A DNA stretch of 64,000 bases. Origin: Lates calcarifer (Eukaryota > Chordata > Actinopteri > Centropomidae). Positions 1 to 13,847 of this stretch are shown here, piece by piece. The stretch lies in the NCBI RefSeq assembly GCF_001640805.2, contig NC_066838.1:1055530-1119529 (forward strand), read 5' to 3'. The notes beneath the pieces were generated by a model. That model did not search any database. It was given only the letters and a program-made list of their open reading frames with translations, and was not told the origin of the DNA. Each line of letters starts with the position of its first letter. Within the stretch, counting starts at the first letter, position 1. A program made the position numbers and the translations under genes.

Positions 1-657
1 CTCCCCCAGCAGGATAATGTTCCGACAACACCACAAAAACTGCTCAATCTCCAGGAACACATCAAAGAGCCAAAGGTGTTGACCTGGGCTCCAAACTCCC
101 CAGATCCCAATCTGATTCAGTACCTGTGGGACCTGCCTAATATTTCATACTCATACTGGCATCCTCATACTGGCAAAACAGCTCTGACCTGTCGCTGCTT
201 GGACGTGGGATCTCTGAAGGTCTCCTTAGTGTCTGGCACCAGGACATTGGCAGCAGATCCTTTGGGTCCTGTGGGTTGTGGGATGGGGCCTCCATGGATC
301 TGACTTGTTCTAGATCATCCCATAGATGCTGGGTCAGATTGGGATCTGGGGAGTCTGGAGGCCAGGTCAACACCTCGGGCTCTTTGTTGTGTTCCTGGAG
401 ATATTTCTGAGCAGTTTTTGTGGTGTGGTGGGAGCATTATCCTGCTGGGAGAGGCCCCTGACATTGGGATTGCTGTTGCCACTGGGGGGTGTGCTTGGTC
501 TAAAACAATATTTAGGTGGGTGGTACGTGTCAAACTAACGTCCAGATGAATGAAGGACCCATGGTTCCTCAGCAGAACATTGTATTGTAACAAGATGATG
601 AATGTTATTCACTTCAGCTGTCAGTGTTTTTAATGTTATGGCTGATCAGTGTATTTC
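1..657. mobile_element. Two fused Tc1-like transposon remnants, head to head
   Basis: Bases 1-130 are in the same orientation as the copy at 47340-47870. At base 131 the orientation flips, and 131-657 is a reverse-strand copy of the same element, running out to a terminal inverted repeat (about 629-655, reading toward GGCTGATCAGTGTA). Shared blocks include the segments around CAGCAGGATAATGTTCC, CCCCAGATCCCAATCTGA and CATGGAGGCCCCATCCC, which belong to the 3' part of a Tc1/mariner-type transposase gene. All frames are broken. The transposase middle is missing, with the same join as in the 47-kb copy. This lies in the ephb2 gene beyond exon 2. Confidence 0.75.
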
Positions 658-947
658 ATCACTATGGGTAACTGCAAGGATGCTACTGGTATATATGCCA
701 ATCTTCTGTGTTGGAATGTACAGTTCAATTGACTGTTAACTATATCTGGTTCGCAAATTATTTGATTAAATAATAAGTGAAAGAGTGAGAGAGTGCATAA
801 GTTGGTGAAATCTTGAAACCTTTTTCAACCAAAAGAAATGTCACCACAAGTGACACCACAGGTGCTCTCACAGAGTAACAAGAAATCTGTATATTGACTG
901 CATGTTTTACACATGCTCTTCTTAGTCTCTTGGTATGCTCTACTCAC

Positions 948-3900
948 CCCCTGTGATGGGTAGATGGTCCAGCCCAGTTCTGCTGTTGCTGTTGTTGAAT
1001 CCATTAGTACTTCTGGAGGGGACAGAGTTAGAAAAAAATTAAATCATATCACCTACTGCAAATCCTATTTATGATTAGATGGTATTTAATAAAATCATCT
1101 ATTTTTAGACCCACTTAATGTGTGTGTTTCTTTGCAGTCAAGAACATGATCAGTTGAATCAGAAGTTATGGCCTCAGATATTAGACTGATTGGATTTACT
1201 ATTTTAACATACTATTTTAACATAATATTATTGAGTCTTCTATGAATTAATGAATACATGTTTATTATATCTCCAATATGATATGACAACTATGACAGGA
1301 ATGTTCCATCAGAAGAGATTAATGACAACATGAGAAATGATTATTCATAGGTCAGTGTATTATGTGTCTTAAGCTTAAAGTATAATTCGGGTTTATTTCA
1401 ACAGTAGCTCTGTGTGTCATGGTAACTTTGTACTTGCCAACCTTGGTTGTACAGATTCAAGAAAACAAGTTGATTCACACAAAACAGGCAAATACTGGGG
1501 CAATCAGCCTCCTGCAGCTCTGCAAACATGATTTTTGAGTGATGAGTCATTTCAAATGTTTGACTGAGAGTAAACACAAAAATTAGCCACCTGGTATGGT
1601 CAAAATGGTAACTGATAGGAATCTTAATCAGTGTCGACGTCACGTCCCCACTGTCCTAGTTACCCTACATAGCACTACTCTAAGATGTCACATTCAAATT
1701 TTTGAATATTTTTTACCTGGGGAAAGTTGATGACTCATTGATCATTAAAACAGTAGTATTCATAGAGAAAGACCTTGGTCAAAACTAATACTGTCCAACA
1801 GTGTCTCCTGACTGTCAACTCTTTATTTCCATTTTCATAATCAAAGTGCATAGGTTAAAAGATTCTTCAGGCTCAGCAACAAGAGACAGAGAAAATCAGG
1901 GTTTACTGAGGAAAAGGTGCCAGTGAGCATAACCTAACAATAACTTACAATACAAAACAAACCAAATGTTTATATTCTACACAAAAATGATGTAAAACTT
2001 TGTATCATTAGGAGAATTAGTTATGAGTTAATATAATTAATGTCGGTCTTGTATTGGTTTTCCATTTCAGGCTGAAATGCAAGCATCCACTGTTGAATCC
2101 TAATGGCCCATTTTTCCGGCTGCTCGCTTCCTGTTAGTATCAGCAGCGATTAATGAGGAGCTGGGAGGGAGCGGCGAGCCAGGTGTTAGAGCCGCCGCTG
2201 AACAGGAATAAAGAGGCCAAGAGCACTGACCCGCAACCAATTCCCACAGACTCAGCCAAGAAGGAAGCAAGAGTGACGGAAGAGCCTCAAGATCTGAATG
2301 TGTCTCTTTGCAAAAGTAGTGATATAGCATGTGGTGTTTTACACTTTCTTCACTCACTTACACAGAAGTTGTTTAATTATGGTGTTTTACCTTCACTTTC
2401 AGTATAATTTTGTGTTTCCTCTGTTTCCTGTTTACAAGACATTTTTAGTCAGGTGTCAGTCAAGTGGAATAATTTTCTAGTCAGATCACAGCAACACCCT
2501 TTATTAGTGGGTGCAGAACTTGGTATTGGTACCAAAATACTAAGGCTACTTCTTTTGATAACGTACTCTGAGAAATATAAACTCATGTTACACTACATGT
2601 CTAAACAGAAGCAGCCATAGGATACAACATCTGTGATTCAAAAACAAAATGGTGTAAAATTGTGATACTGTGATTAAAAATTGCACTGGTCAATTAAATA
2701 TAGACAATATATCGCCATATAGCATGTCAGCTACCACACAGCTGCCAGCCCTATCTTCCTACATTGAGTTTACCTTTGATAAGACCATCAATAATATAAT
2801 GTTTGATTTCATTTCATCATCAGTATCAGAGTGTGAAACAGGTAGGAAGTAATTTATTTTATGTCTATGACATTCTGTAGAAATAGAAATTGAATCACCA
2901 TTGAAAGGTGTAAGTTTGCTAGCATGATGTGAATAAGACTATCAACAGATCACTTTCACTGTCTATTTGCACTGAGAAATGTGCAAGTCATGTATGAAAA
3001 GATGAGATGTGCAATGTGAGATATTGTAAAATGTATATGATACCCTGCTGCGGAGATGCTCAGATGAACACCAGAAAAAGTCATTATTGCAACTTTAAAT
3101 CAGGTTTGATCAGAGACTGCAAAAGTGCAAAAGGTGATGAATTCGAACAGAGATTCAATGCCAGGTTTCTTTCTTTTTTTCCTTTTTCTTTTATATAGTT
3201 GGTGTTAGGGACAGAGTTGGGTTGAAATTAAAGCTTACTGAGGTTCTGTACCTAGGCCTACAAATAAACTAAAATACAAGCACAAAAACAAAAAAATGCA
3301 TGAATAACATTTGGCACAATAAGGACTGTGATATCCTATGGAAGTGTACTGCTGTCCCACCAAAAAATAAAGACGAATCACTATCATGTTATAAATAGTT
3401 TCACATTTCAGTTGATCATGGACGGAGCTGGACTCACAATGACACGCACTCCATTTGTGAACTAGCAAAATATAGCTAAATCTTGCCACGTCTTAACCCA
3501 AACATGAGGTACAACTTAACAGAATCATGTAAATGAGACATTTTTCCTAATTTATCCATTCTCCATAGGTCAACATTGTTTCCTCATTCCATCATATCAC
3601 ATTATAGCAGCATTATCACGTTATATATATATATATTATAAAGTGAAAGAAAGTTAGAAAGTTTAAACGTGATAACTCTGTTTCACATTATTATGTGATA
3701 TGTTTAATGTGAAATATCACTTTATAATGTGATAGTGATACGTTTTTATTGTGTGGCAGAAATATGCTTCCACAGATATCCAGTCAACCTGACAAAACTA
3801 ATGATTTCAGAATTTACATGGTCTGTGATTTCTTCAGTCTGCTCCTGTGACGATATTGTACAGTACAGTGTGCTTCTTGTCACCCGCCACTATGGCTGGT

Positions 3901-6900
3901 TGGTTTGCCGGCATTTGCTTGTTAGTCTGGAACCTGAAGTACAATATTGAAACTACAATTATTACAACTTTTTAAAATATTCATCAAATGATACAAACTA
4001 TAGACACAAGCCAGTTAGTTTTTTTTTCTTTTTCCATTTGCTCTAAATGGCTCCTATCTAATAGATGGTTAACTGAGATAAACTAGACCTGTGAATTTAC
4101 CACCAACTGCCTATATGCAAATGAATTTTGCCAACCAGACAGCAGGTATTCAGAACAGCAAACATAAAAACTGTCATGATCAGGGAGATCAGAGAGAGAG
4201 GTGCTTAGAAAACACAAGTTAATATATTTGTTAATAATGAAGAGCGGTGCATTTAAAATGCAGGCAGGCTGGTACTGACTGGAGCTGCTGATGGAAGCTG
4301 GAGCAGGGAAATGGGGACAGTGTGGGCTGGCGAGGGTGGGGGTGCATTAGTATATGTTGCCCTCCTTTCGTGACTAGACATTCGTCATGGCAGCATCACA
4401 GTCTCTGCAGTTTGAACACAACTAATTCGACACAATATGCTGCTGGAAATCACTTACCATGAGGGAAGTATATCAGCACAAATTACATCCTATCCAAACT
4501 AGAACTCAGAGCACCAGCTCTTAATAATTCTTAATGACTGTATTTTGGGATGGAAATTATATTTCAGTAAAACCTGTGCTGGATGTTTGTTCTCATCATA
4601 CACTGTAGAGTTTACTCCATCTCTTTCTCTGTCTAATAACGGCTCCCTCCCCTTCCCACTGGCTCCATCTGTCCCTGCATTCCTGTAGTATATATAGAGA
4701 GAGAGCTCTTGTTCTGCCTTTCTGTACATGATTCAATGAAAAGTAGGGCAAAGAGGAGGAGAGAGTGGGCCAACTAAGTCCTGCACACATAATCCTTGTA
4801 GGCTGCACCACGCTCTGTATGCCACGCTGGATTAAACCCACAGGGATACATCAGCAAAATTCACTTTGTTTTATGTCACAGTGTTGCAGTGCTGAATGCA
4901 CCAGCATTCATACTCAAACACACAGTGTCCTGCCTTATTCTGATTTTTCTAAAATAATGTTTTTAATTAGGTTAAACTGACAATGTTACAGTAGATTTTA
5001 GATAAGATTCACAATCCACAGTGAGATCATATTTTCATACAATCTGCTATCACATGCTCACTGGTTAGTGCAACATAATTTATTACTTTTATCTCTTATT
5101 CTCCAATACATTACTGGATTACCATCCAGGCAAAGTGGGCAATTTCCCTGAGGCCCCAGGGAATCATAGGAGCCTTGAAAGTCCCAGGTCTGTTGCCAGT
5201 CAGCTGTACATAATTTGATTAACTGAGAATTTGTTTAGGAATTTTTAATCAATTACCTACAATGTCAAATAATAGGTTCTAGATATTAGTTAATATTGTG
5301 GCCCCATAGTGCTTGTTAAAATCTTAAGTATGTTATGATCACATGGTGTATAATCTCTCAAATACAGAGGAACAGGAACAGGAAACAAGGTTAATCTACC
5401 TAAATGTGCTTACAAGAAAAGATGTATACTAGAAAATAAATATTGTTGCACTAAATTACAAGCTACCATGAAAGTAGGATATCTGTTCACACATTTGTAC
5501 ATAAAAGAGGCAGCTTGGTTGTTACATGATAACTGCACTCGTAAATAACAGTGCAGAACAGTGATATTGAAGAAATTTTTGTCTCTGTGGGGAACTGACA
5601 GCTCAGTGACAAAGTAGCAGCAGACTGGTGGAAGACATGTCCAACATTGTAATTATAGAAATATATGGAGACTAGACTGAGATCAGACTTGAGTATTACA
5701 GCATTATCATACACACAGCACTCAGGTTTGGTGTGGTGGTGGAATCTAAAAGGTTGATCCACCCATAGTCTTAGTTACAATGAAAACTCATCTTTTCTCT
5801 CTTGTTATGTCTAGTGTACTTCTACTGTCTTTTGATCACGTGCCCGATCCATCCTGCTAATGCTCCTCAGTTCTGTGGAGGGCAGAAAGCCTCACAAACC
5901 CCATCAGATTTAAATTTGAAACCTGAAGCATACAGTCTGGTTTCAGGGGCGATGCTAGACATTGGCAACAGCTTTGAAAAATAAATAGCAAAAATACCAG
6001 GGGCTCATCTTGTCCATCTGAAACATTTTTAACTTCCTAAACTTGTGCCTTTCAAAACGAAGGGCTAGCAGTCTTCACAGGTCCAAAATTTTGGATTCAT
6101 TTGTAAGCATGAAAGACAAATGTTTTATTGATAACTGAAGCTCTGTTTTCACCTCCTGTACCAGCAATAAAACTGTAAAATAAACTCAGCTTCATTTCCA
6201 TGTAGATTCTCAGTTATCCAGGTCAGGGTAGTCGTAAGTGCTTAAGGTTTAGGCAACTGGACTTTTTTTAGGTTTCTCGACGACATTTCACCTCTCATCC
6301 GAAAGGCTTCTTGAGGTCTAAAAACTGAAGACCCAAGACATGGAGGCCTTCAAACACATCAAGTTCACCAGAGAGGACACCAAGGACCGTAGGTTACCTT
6401 TTCTGGACTCTGAAGTCTACCGGAAACCCACACACACAGACCAACCACCAGTCCTGAGATCCTTACCCAGGAGATTCAACCCCCTTTCACACCTTGAGAC
6501 ATGTGACCCTAACGACTCACATGATGTCAGGGTGGGGCAATGACCCACTAACAAGTCACACCTGGGCTCGTGTGACCCTAATGACTCGCATAACGACTGG
6601 ATGGGTTGACGACTCCCATAACCACCCCCAGAGGTTAAATACATGGGACTCCCCAACCAGTTTCAGAACTGAAGAAGCCTTTTGGGTGAGAGGTGAAACA
6701 TCTTAAAGAAACCTAAAAGAAGTCCAGTTGCCTTCAACTTTAGCACAAGACAAGCTCAGCTTCAGTTTCCTTATAGAGACAAAGCTCTGAGCTGTGAAGT
6801 TCACAGCTCTCATTCCCCTCAAAACATACCTGATACCATTTACAGTTGTGTCCATTCAGATCCCCTCAGGTATTTTAAGTATTGACAACAGTTACTGTGC

Positions 6901-9900
6901 TTGCATGTCAACACATCTGTTTCCTTGACAACTGAGCGAATGTAGTGAGGTGCATCTCTTGAATACACCCCAGAGAATACCACTCCTCCCTTAGGCCCTC
7001 CCCTTAGTAGGTGGGGTATAAAAGGCCCTCACCTGGCCTTAGTCAGCCTCTTGCTGGTCCTTGATGGTGTTTGCCTCTACCTGAGGTGGCCCACCTGCTG
7101 CTGCTCTGCTGTTTTACTTTGTTTTGTTCTGTTTCCCGTGTTGTGTTACCTTTTGGATTTGATTGAGTTCACTAGAGCTAATTCTAGTTTCTTTCTTAGT
7201 TATGGGTATTTCTGTTTGATTGCTTTGTGTATAGGTGGGTTGGGTTTGATTCATTTGTACACTAATTGGGTTGCAGATTTTGTGGATTTTGTGTTACAAT
7301 AAAATAAGTTTGATTTTCACTACTGTCTCTGCATATTCATTCACAAACCCGTGTCCTTGTAATCTACAGTGAAATAGTTGAATTGTCACTATATCCTGGG
7401 GTTCAAGGCCCCAGGTGGCGTTGTTGGTTCCTTAGTTTCTTGTGTCCATCTTTCCTTTAATACTTTTGAAACTTAACATTCTACCCCACTCCCCCACACA
7501 AACATCCACCGATGAAGACAGTGTGTGAAAACTTCTGAAAAAAGAAAGTAAGTGTACTATTTTACTCAGCTGAAGCAAGTATTTCACGTAATATTACCTG
7601 AAGGCATCAGCATTCCATGATAATAAACATCACTGCAGCCAGTACCAGGACTTAGGAAGTCAAAAGAGATGAATCTGGTTTGAATCATCACAATTTCTGA
7701 TAAAACCTGCTTTTCTTTCTCATCTCCTCCTTCAACTGTAAATGAATTCTTTTTTTCTTTCCCTGTCATGAAAATTTGAAGCAGTGGTGGAGTCTACAGG
7801 GGTCTACATGGGTAAAAATCACTAAATGTGTTCTACTTCTGCCAGTAAGTTTAAATTAAAATGTAACTGAAATTGTTCCTAAAAACTCAAATCATCATAG
7901 AGGTATGTTGATACTAGGTTTATCTGCTGTCTAATACTCAGCTATTTTTCTCTTGTCATGATATTTGGCTGCTGGATAACAGTTGGTGCAGAGACTGATT
8001 GAGCAGATGTCACATGGACTAAATCTTCTGATCTCCCAGGGAAAGGAAATATGCTTCAGTAAATTTATTCTCTACTAAAAATGTATGCTTCAGTGGATTC
8101 ACGCACTTGGTGTCTTGTAGAGGAAAATTCACTGAAGTGCCTTTGGAGAAATGTAATGTAAGCCAGAAGCAGGATGTGATGTGACTACAGGTGGATATCT
8201 AATTCTTTCCCCCCAGGTTCAATTCCTGTGCATGTATTACATCATTTTACAAATAATGTTGTCGGGGGAAAATCTGACTCTCAAATGCTGAAGTGAACAC
8301 CAAAACAGTTGATGTTCTGGGAGCAAAAATGTACTCAGTAAATTAACAGAAAAGATCCTTCATACCTATGGGCAAATTGGAGTTGCCAATTAACCTGCAT
8401 GTCTGTGGACTGTGTGAGAGAAAGCCAGAGGAAACCCATGCTGCATACACGCTCCACAGAGAAAAACCCAGCCAGACCAGGGTACAAACTCACACCCCTT
8501 TTGCTGTGAGGCAACAGTGCTAACTGTGGTCCTATTACAGTGTGGCATATAGAGTGGCAACAAGCAAGGTTAATTAGTTAACAGGGCTGTCATATGTTAC
8601 TATCACAACTACATAAGTTGATTTTTTTTTTAAAAAGATGACATGTGTTTATCATCTCAGGAACTGAAATGAAAGATGGCTGGAGTTATACACAGACTAG
8701 ACCCAATTAAAATGTAAACTTACTTCAGTGGACACAGTCTGGCCATTGATGTGACACTGCTTTGGCTCTCTGTCATGGTGAAGCAACCATAGGCCAGTGA
8801 AGAACTGGGTCATGGACTGTTTTGATGCTCAGTGTTTTCTGTCACTGCTCCCAGAGGCGAAAGAGCACTGTGCCGCTCCCAACACTGAATATTGATTGGC
8901 TTAGATAACTGACTTCCACTGAGAAATGTCAGCAAAGGGCACTGAGGCCAGGCTGGCTTCTTTCCAAGAACAAAAAACAAAATGTGTCGCTTCTAAGGAA
9001 TGAGGACAAATGTTAGGTTGAATAAGTCCAAATAATACTTTTATAGTTGAACTGAAATATGAATTCTTCTTGCTTTTTGTGTAAGGAAATATAAATTATG
9101 ATATCATGAAAACTTTTTGCACTTTTTAATGAAAAAAGTGAATCGTTGTGCCTCTGAGTGGATATGCCATTGGTTGGCTGACAACTGAGAGTCAATATTG
9201 CTAGGAGACACACGCTGTTGACTGGAGAACATCATACTGTACAGTCTACCATTAGCTATCTGTCTGTCCATTACTGCATTCATCATTTGGGAGGTCCCAG
9301 TGTGGTGTTGTCCCGGGGTATTAACTGTGTTCTTTCTCAGGTCCACTTGTTGATGCAAAATGAGCAGACTGTCAAAATACACAGTATTCCTGTGAGTACT
9401 AATAACTCCATATGTTGCTCCTAGATTCAAATCATGTTCACATACAGAGCCACGTATCAATATACATTTTGCCGTGTTCAGATAATATGGGATGGATTAT
9501 AGAGATGAGAGACTCTCATATTTATGACTTGTGATCATTACCATTATTGGATAACAGCTGTATGATTGCAGAGTTGGTTTTGTGAATGTTAATAATAGCA
9601 TGTATTGACAGTATAACATTACCTTTAACAATGGACTGACGGATACAAGGCATCATCACTTGTTACGTTTATGACCACGTCTGCATTATCAAGCATCAAG
9701 TCCGGTACACAACAAAACTGAGTACATCCCTTGTTGATATCACTAAAATGTTAAATAAATACAAATGCTGTGCATTTAATTATTTGATTTTAGCCGAAGC
9801 CCAATAAGTCAAATCATTTGTAAGGGGTGTACTTAGTTTAGTTGTTTAGTGCATGTGTGTGCTGATTGAAATATATTGTAGAGTGATCAGAACTACTTGT

Positions 9901-12900
9901 TGGGTTGCTGAAATTAAAGTGATGTAATATATCCATGCAGACAGAATTCACCACTGTAGAGAATTCACCACAAAAAACAAAACAACAAAAATCTATAAAG
10001 GAGTAAAACTGAAATATCTTCACATTGATCATGACAAGTGTAAAGTTCACACGTCAAAAGAAACACTTCATGATATCTTAGATATTGCTTTTTGACTTTA
10101 AATAGGTATTGCAGTACATGAACATTATGTTTTGCATAATAAACCAGCATCTGTCAAGATGAAGGAACAATCTACAAAACAAGATAAAAAATAAAATGTG
10201 TACTGTAATAACTTGAAGATAACTACGACTAGGACTATCTTGACATCAGACCCCACAACAGTATTTCAATGAAAATAAGCAGGAATAATCTGGCCTTTAA
10301 TATACCTCATTGAGGAAGCACCATAAAATGTACTGTATCTAATCACAAGTCCTCCTGTTGTGAGGGAAACAATTATCACACAAGCACATCACTGTTTCTG
10401 TGTGAGCTCCTTGATGAGAGACAGCAAAGTATGAATGGCATTAACAACACAGGCTGGTACAAGACATTGCAATTATATGCAATACAACTCCAGCTGAGAG
10501 ACAGCGAAGAGGCATGATACTGTGCTGGATGAGCACTTGGGTAACATCTGTGCTCCACTGCTGCAAGCATGCCCTTCTGGGTAAAAACAGCCAGTGTGTG
10601 TGTGAATGAATTAAGAGTGGAAGCAGAGCACAGAAAGGTGGACTATACACATGAGAGAGTGTGTATATATACAAAAGAAAAAAATGTATTAAGTTAGTGA
10701 GGTGATAGGTTACCATGTCCTGCCAGAGCAGCTTCAGTGCCCCTTGGTATTGTTTCTACAAGTCTCTGAACTCTACTGGGGATGGAACGAAATTCTCACA
10801 AAAGATATTCCTTCATTTAGTGATGATTTGATGATGGTGGTGGAAAGCACTGCCTGTCAGGTCTGCTGACTGAGAGGCCCATCACATCATTTTCATACTC
10901 ATTCCATTCCATTCAGTCCTTGTGCCCTATAGATGAGGGCATCATCACCCTGTTTCCATTCATTTTCCAAATTTTCTTTTAATCGGTCACCCATCTGTAT
11001 AGACAGTATATATACTGTAAAGGCCAGTACTGAGTGGAAGGCCTGTGATGTGGCTGAAAGACTCAGGTCTAAGAGGGCTCACAAAGAGCAGTGAAGGGAA
11101 GAAGGAAGCAGGGGGAAGTTGACCCCTCCTCACCGCTTCAACAGGCTGGCTGTTGACATCAGCAGGAGCAGAGATCCTGTCTGTTGACTGATCTTTATTC
11201 TGTTCTACAGTCTATTGACATAATGAATCCTTCTCAGTTTGTATGTATTCAAAGGATACGTTTATTACAACTTGGAAGTTATTTTCATGTTTTGTCCATC
11301 AGTCCTATCAGTAATAACCGGGATCAGGATGACACTGAATGTCAGACACGTTGGAAACCTCCATGTTAGCCAACTTTATTTGGAGGAGAAAACAGGACCC
11401 AAACTGTCTGTTTGAAACATCCACCACAGTAGACCCACTCCCTGCTCCAACTTTGACCTACTTTACTCACTGTAGTATTAGTCACATTTCAGGTGCACTC
11501 ACTCTCAGCTTGATCTCCAAATTAAGTGGTTTAGATAATGGTAATCTGGAGAAACTGCCGTATGTGGACATCCTAATATTCCATCCATATGTGCATCACC
11601 TTACATCTTATATGGAACCCGTGCTATGTTATGTTCTCCTTGCCACTGTCTCCTAGTGCTGCTCATGGTGGGATTTGTTGGGTCTCTCTCTGTAAATACC
11701 TATTTTAAAGAGTCTGGTCTAGACCTGCTCTATATGAAAAGTGCCTTGAGATGACTTTTGTTGTGATATGGCGCTATATGAATAACATTGAATTGAATTG
11801 AATTGAATGTGGAGCATATAGCTGTTATAGGAACATTAATAGCTGCTACAGGAATATTAATGTGTTCCTGTAACAAATAGTGGAGTATAGGCACCTTAAG
11901 AGAACAGGCATTATTAGAGGAGAATGGAGATCAGTTTTTAGTATGTGACAAGAACTTGTTTCAGGCAAATGAGTCGATTTAACTGCTTCAACATTGTTAA
12001 CACTGCTATATAATGACACTCACTGGCTGTGAAAGATTGAGAAAACTTTTCAGCCCTCCAGCGGTTCATCAGTCAGAACAGCCTGTCCTCTGTTGATTGC
12101 AACAACAACTTGATGAGCAATTTGGCTTCCAGCCTGAGAAGGAAACTGTGAACAACCTCAAACAATCACATCACAACTGTCCAGTCATTTAAGGGTTTTT
12201 ATCTCTCTGAAGCTTTGTGTTTGTCATTGTTTGCGTTGTGTCATTGAGAATACTCAAAGTTCTGTTCTATGTGAAAATAAAACTACCAGTGTAGCTAGTA
12301 ATGTGTTTTTTTTCCTTATTCTGTGCTACAGTACTTCACTTTCAATCATTCAACACTGAATCATATACGTGTTCAGTAATGCAGAGCAGGGTTAAATATA
12401 TGTTTGGTATGACATGTTGCACATCCAAGAATAATTATTGATGGGATATTAATTCTTATCCTGTCCAAGTTTTGGTGTCCATTAGAAAATGTATATATTT
12501 GCCAACTCTCATTACATTTTTACATTTTGTAAATTTGCCTTAAATTAAGTTTCCTATAAAATTACATATCCTTATAAGCTTACTTCTGCAATTTACTGTT
12601 GCTTTTCCATAAAACAGATTACAGAAAGAAATCTCAACAGCAGCAGAAGCTGAGATACCCTAACTTTTGGTCCTTGGTCGTTGTCAGGAACCAAAAACAC
12701 TGCATCCTACATATCTCTTCAATATTATCTTTAGACCTCCCTCCCTGGTAAATACCCACATTTTTCAAGCTCCAATTTGCAATAATTGTAATTGCACCAG
12801 TATGACATCATCAGGGTTATATTATCCTCCCAAGCCACAGAAGACATCATACCAAATCCACCTGTTTCTGCCCTCCAACTCAAATGACCTTGTAGGAGAA

Positions 12901-13803
12901 GGGGGAGAGAGGGGGGTAGAAAATAGCAACAGGAGATCATAGCATAATAACATAGCACAATGCCATAAATGCAATATTAGCAGTAATACTAGAAGCAGTA
13001 CTAATAATTTCTAAATAACAGCAGGTGTTGAGTGGGGTTGATGGAGCGGCAGGAGGCTTGTCATCACAATTCAGATTTCCTCCTTTTCATCTGCCATAAA
13101 TACCAAAAACCACTAGAGGTCACATTAAACCGAACTATGGTTTTTAAAAAGCTGCTGCACAGATGACCTATGGGCTTGTTTTTTAACAATAGGATGTGTC
13201 CAGGTTAGTCCAACTATGAGTTAGTCCTGTATTTATCACAGATGATATACCAATATGTTGTGACTGATGGGTATTATGTGGTTATTTCATCCCTCAGCTT
13301 ACAGAAAAGATACAGGAAATATTTTCAGATTCAAATAAACATGAACAAAACTTTACTCTGGGTATCTGTAAAAACTACATACATACAGGCATGGCTATGT
13401 TGCTATGTTGTGTTTTTACGACTGCCAGCTGCTGAGACCACTGTTGGTCTGCCAAGGGTCAATATTTGCAGGATTATTGTGATTGTGAAGGCAATGCCCT
13501 TTTCAGCTAATGAATAAAGATCTAAATGAAATTTCCAAACCCAAGACTTTTTATGGCTCATTCATTCATTCATTCATTCATTCATACATACGTAGTATTG
13601 TGCATAATCATATAAACGTTTCCCTAAATTCAGCCAGACATATTTGTTATCTTTGGAAATTATGGGCTATCCACTAGAATGTAACAATTTAAGAAGTTCT
13701 GTGGGTTTGAACAGTGTTTGGCTGCTCAGCATGAGTTTGTACAGACTCAACAGCAAAGATTCAGTCAGGTTTAAGAGGTTGAACAGTTTTGTAAGATATT
13801 CAT

Positions 13804-13847
<44 letters not shown>

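Noticed and set aside
6340..6543. Penelope-like frame as a functional gene
   Set aside because: Only about 35 residues match reverse transcriptase and the catalytic palm and endonuclease are missing.
9104..9460. 118-codon minus-strand frame in ephb2 intron 1
   Set aside because: No ATG in good context, no splice sites, no recognisable domain; opposite strand is equally open in part.
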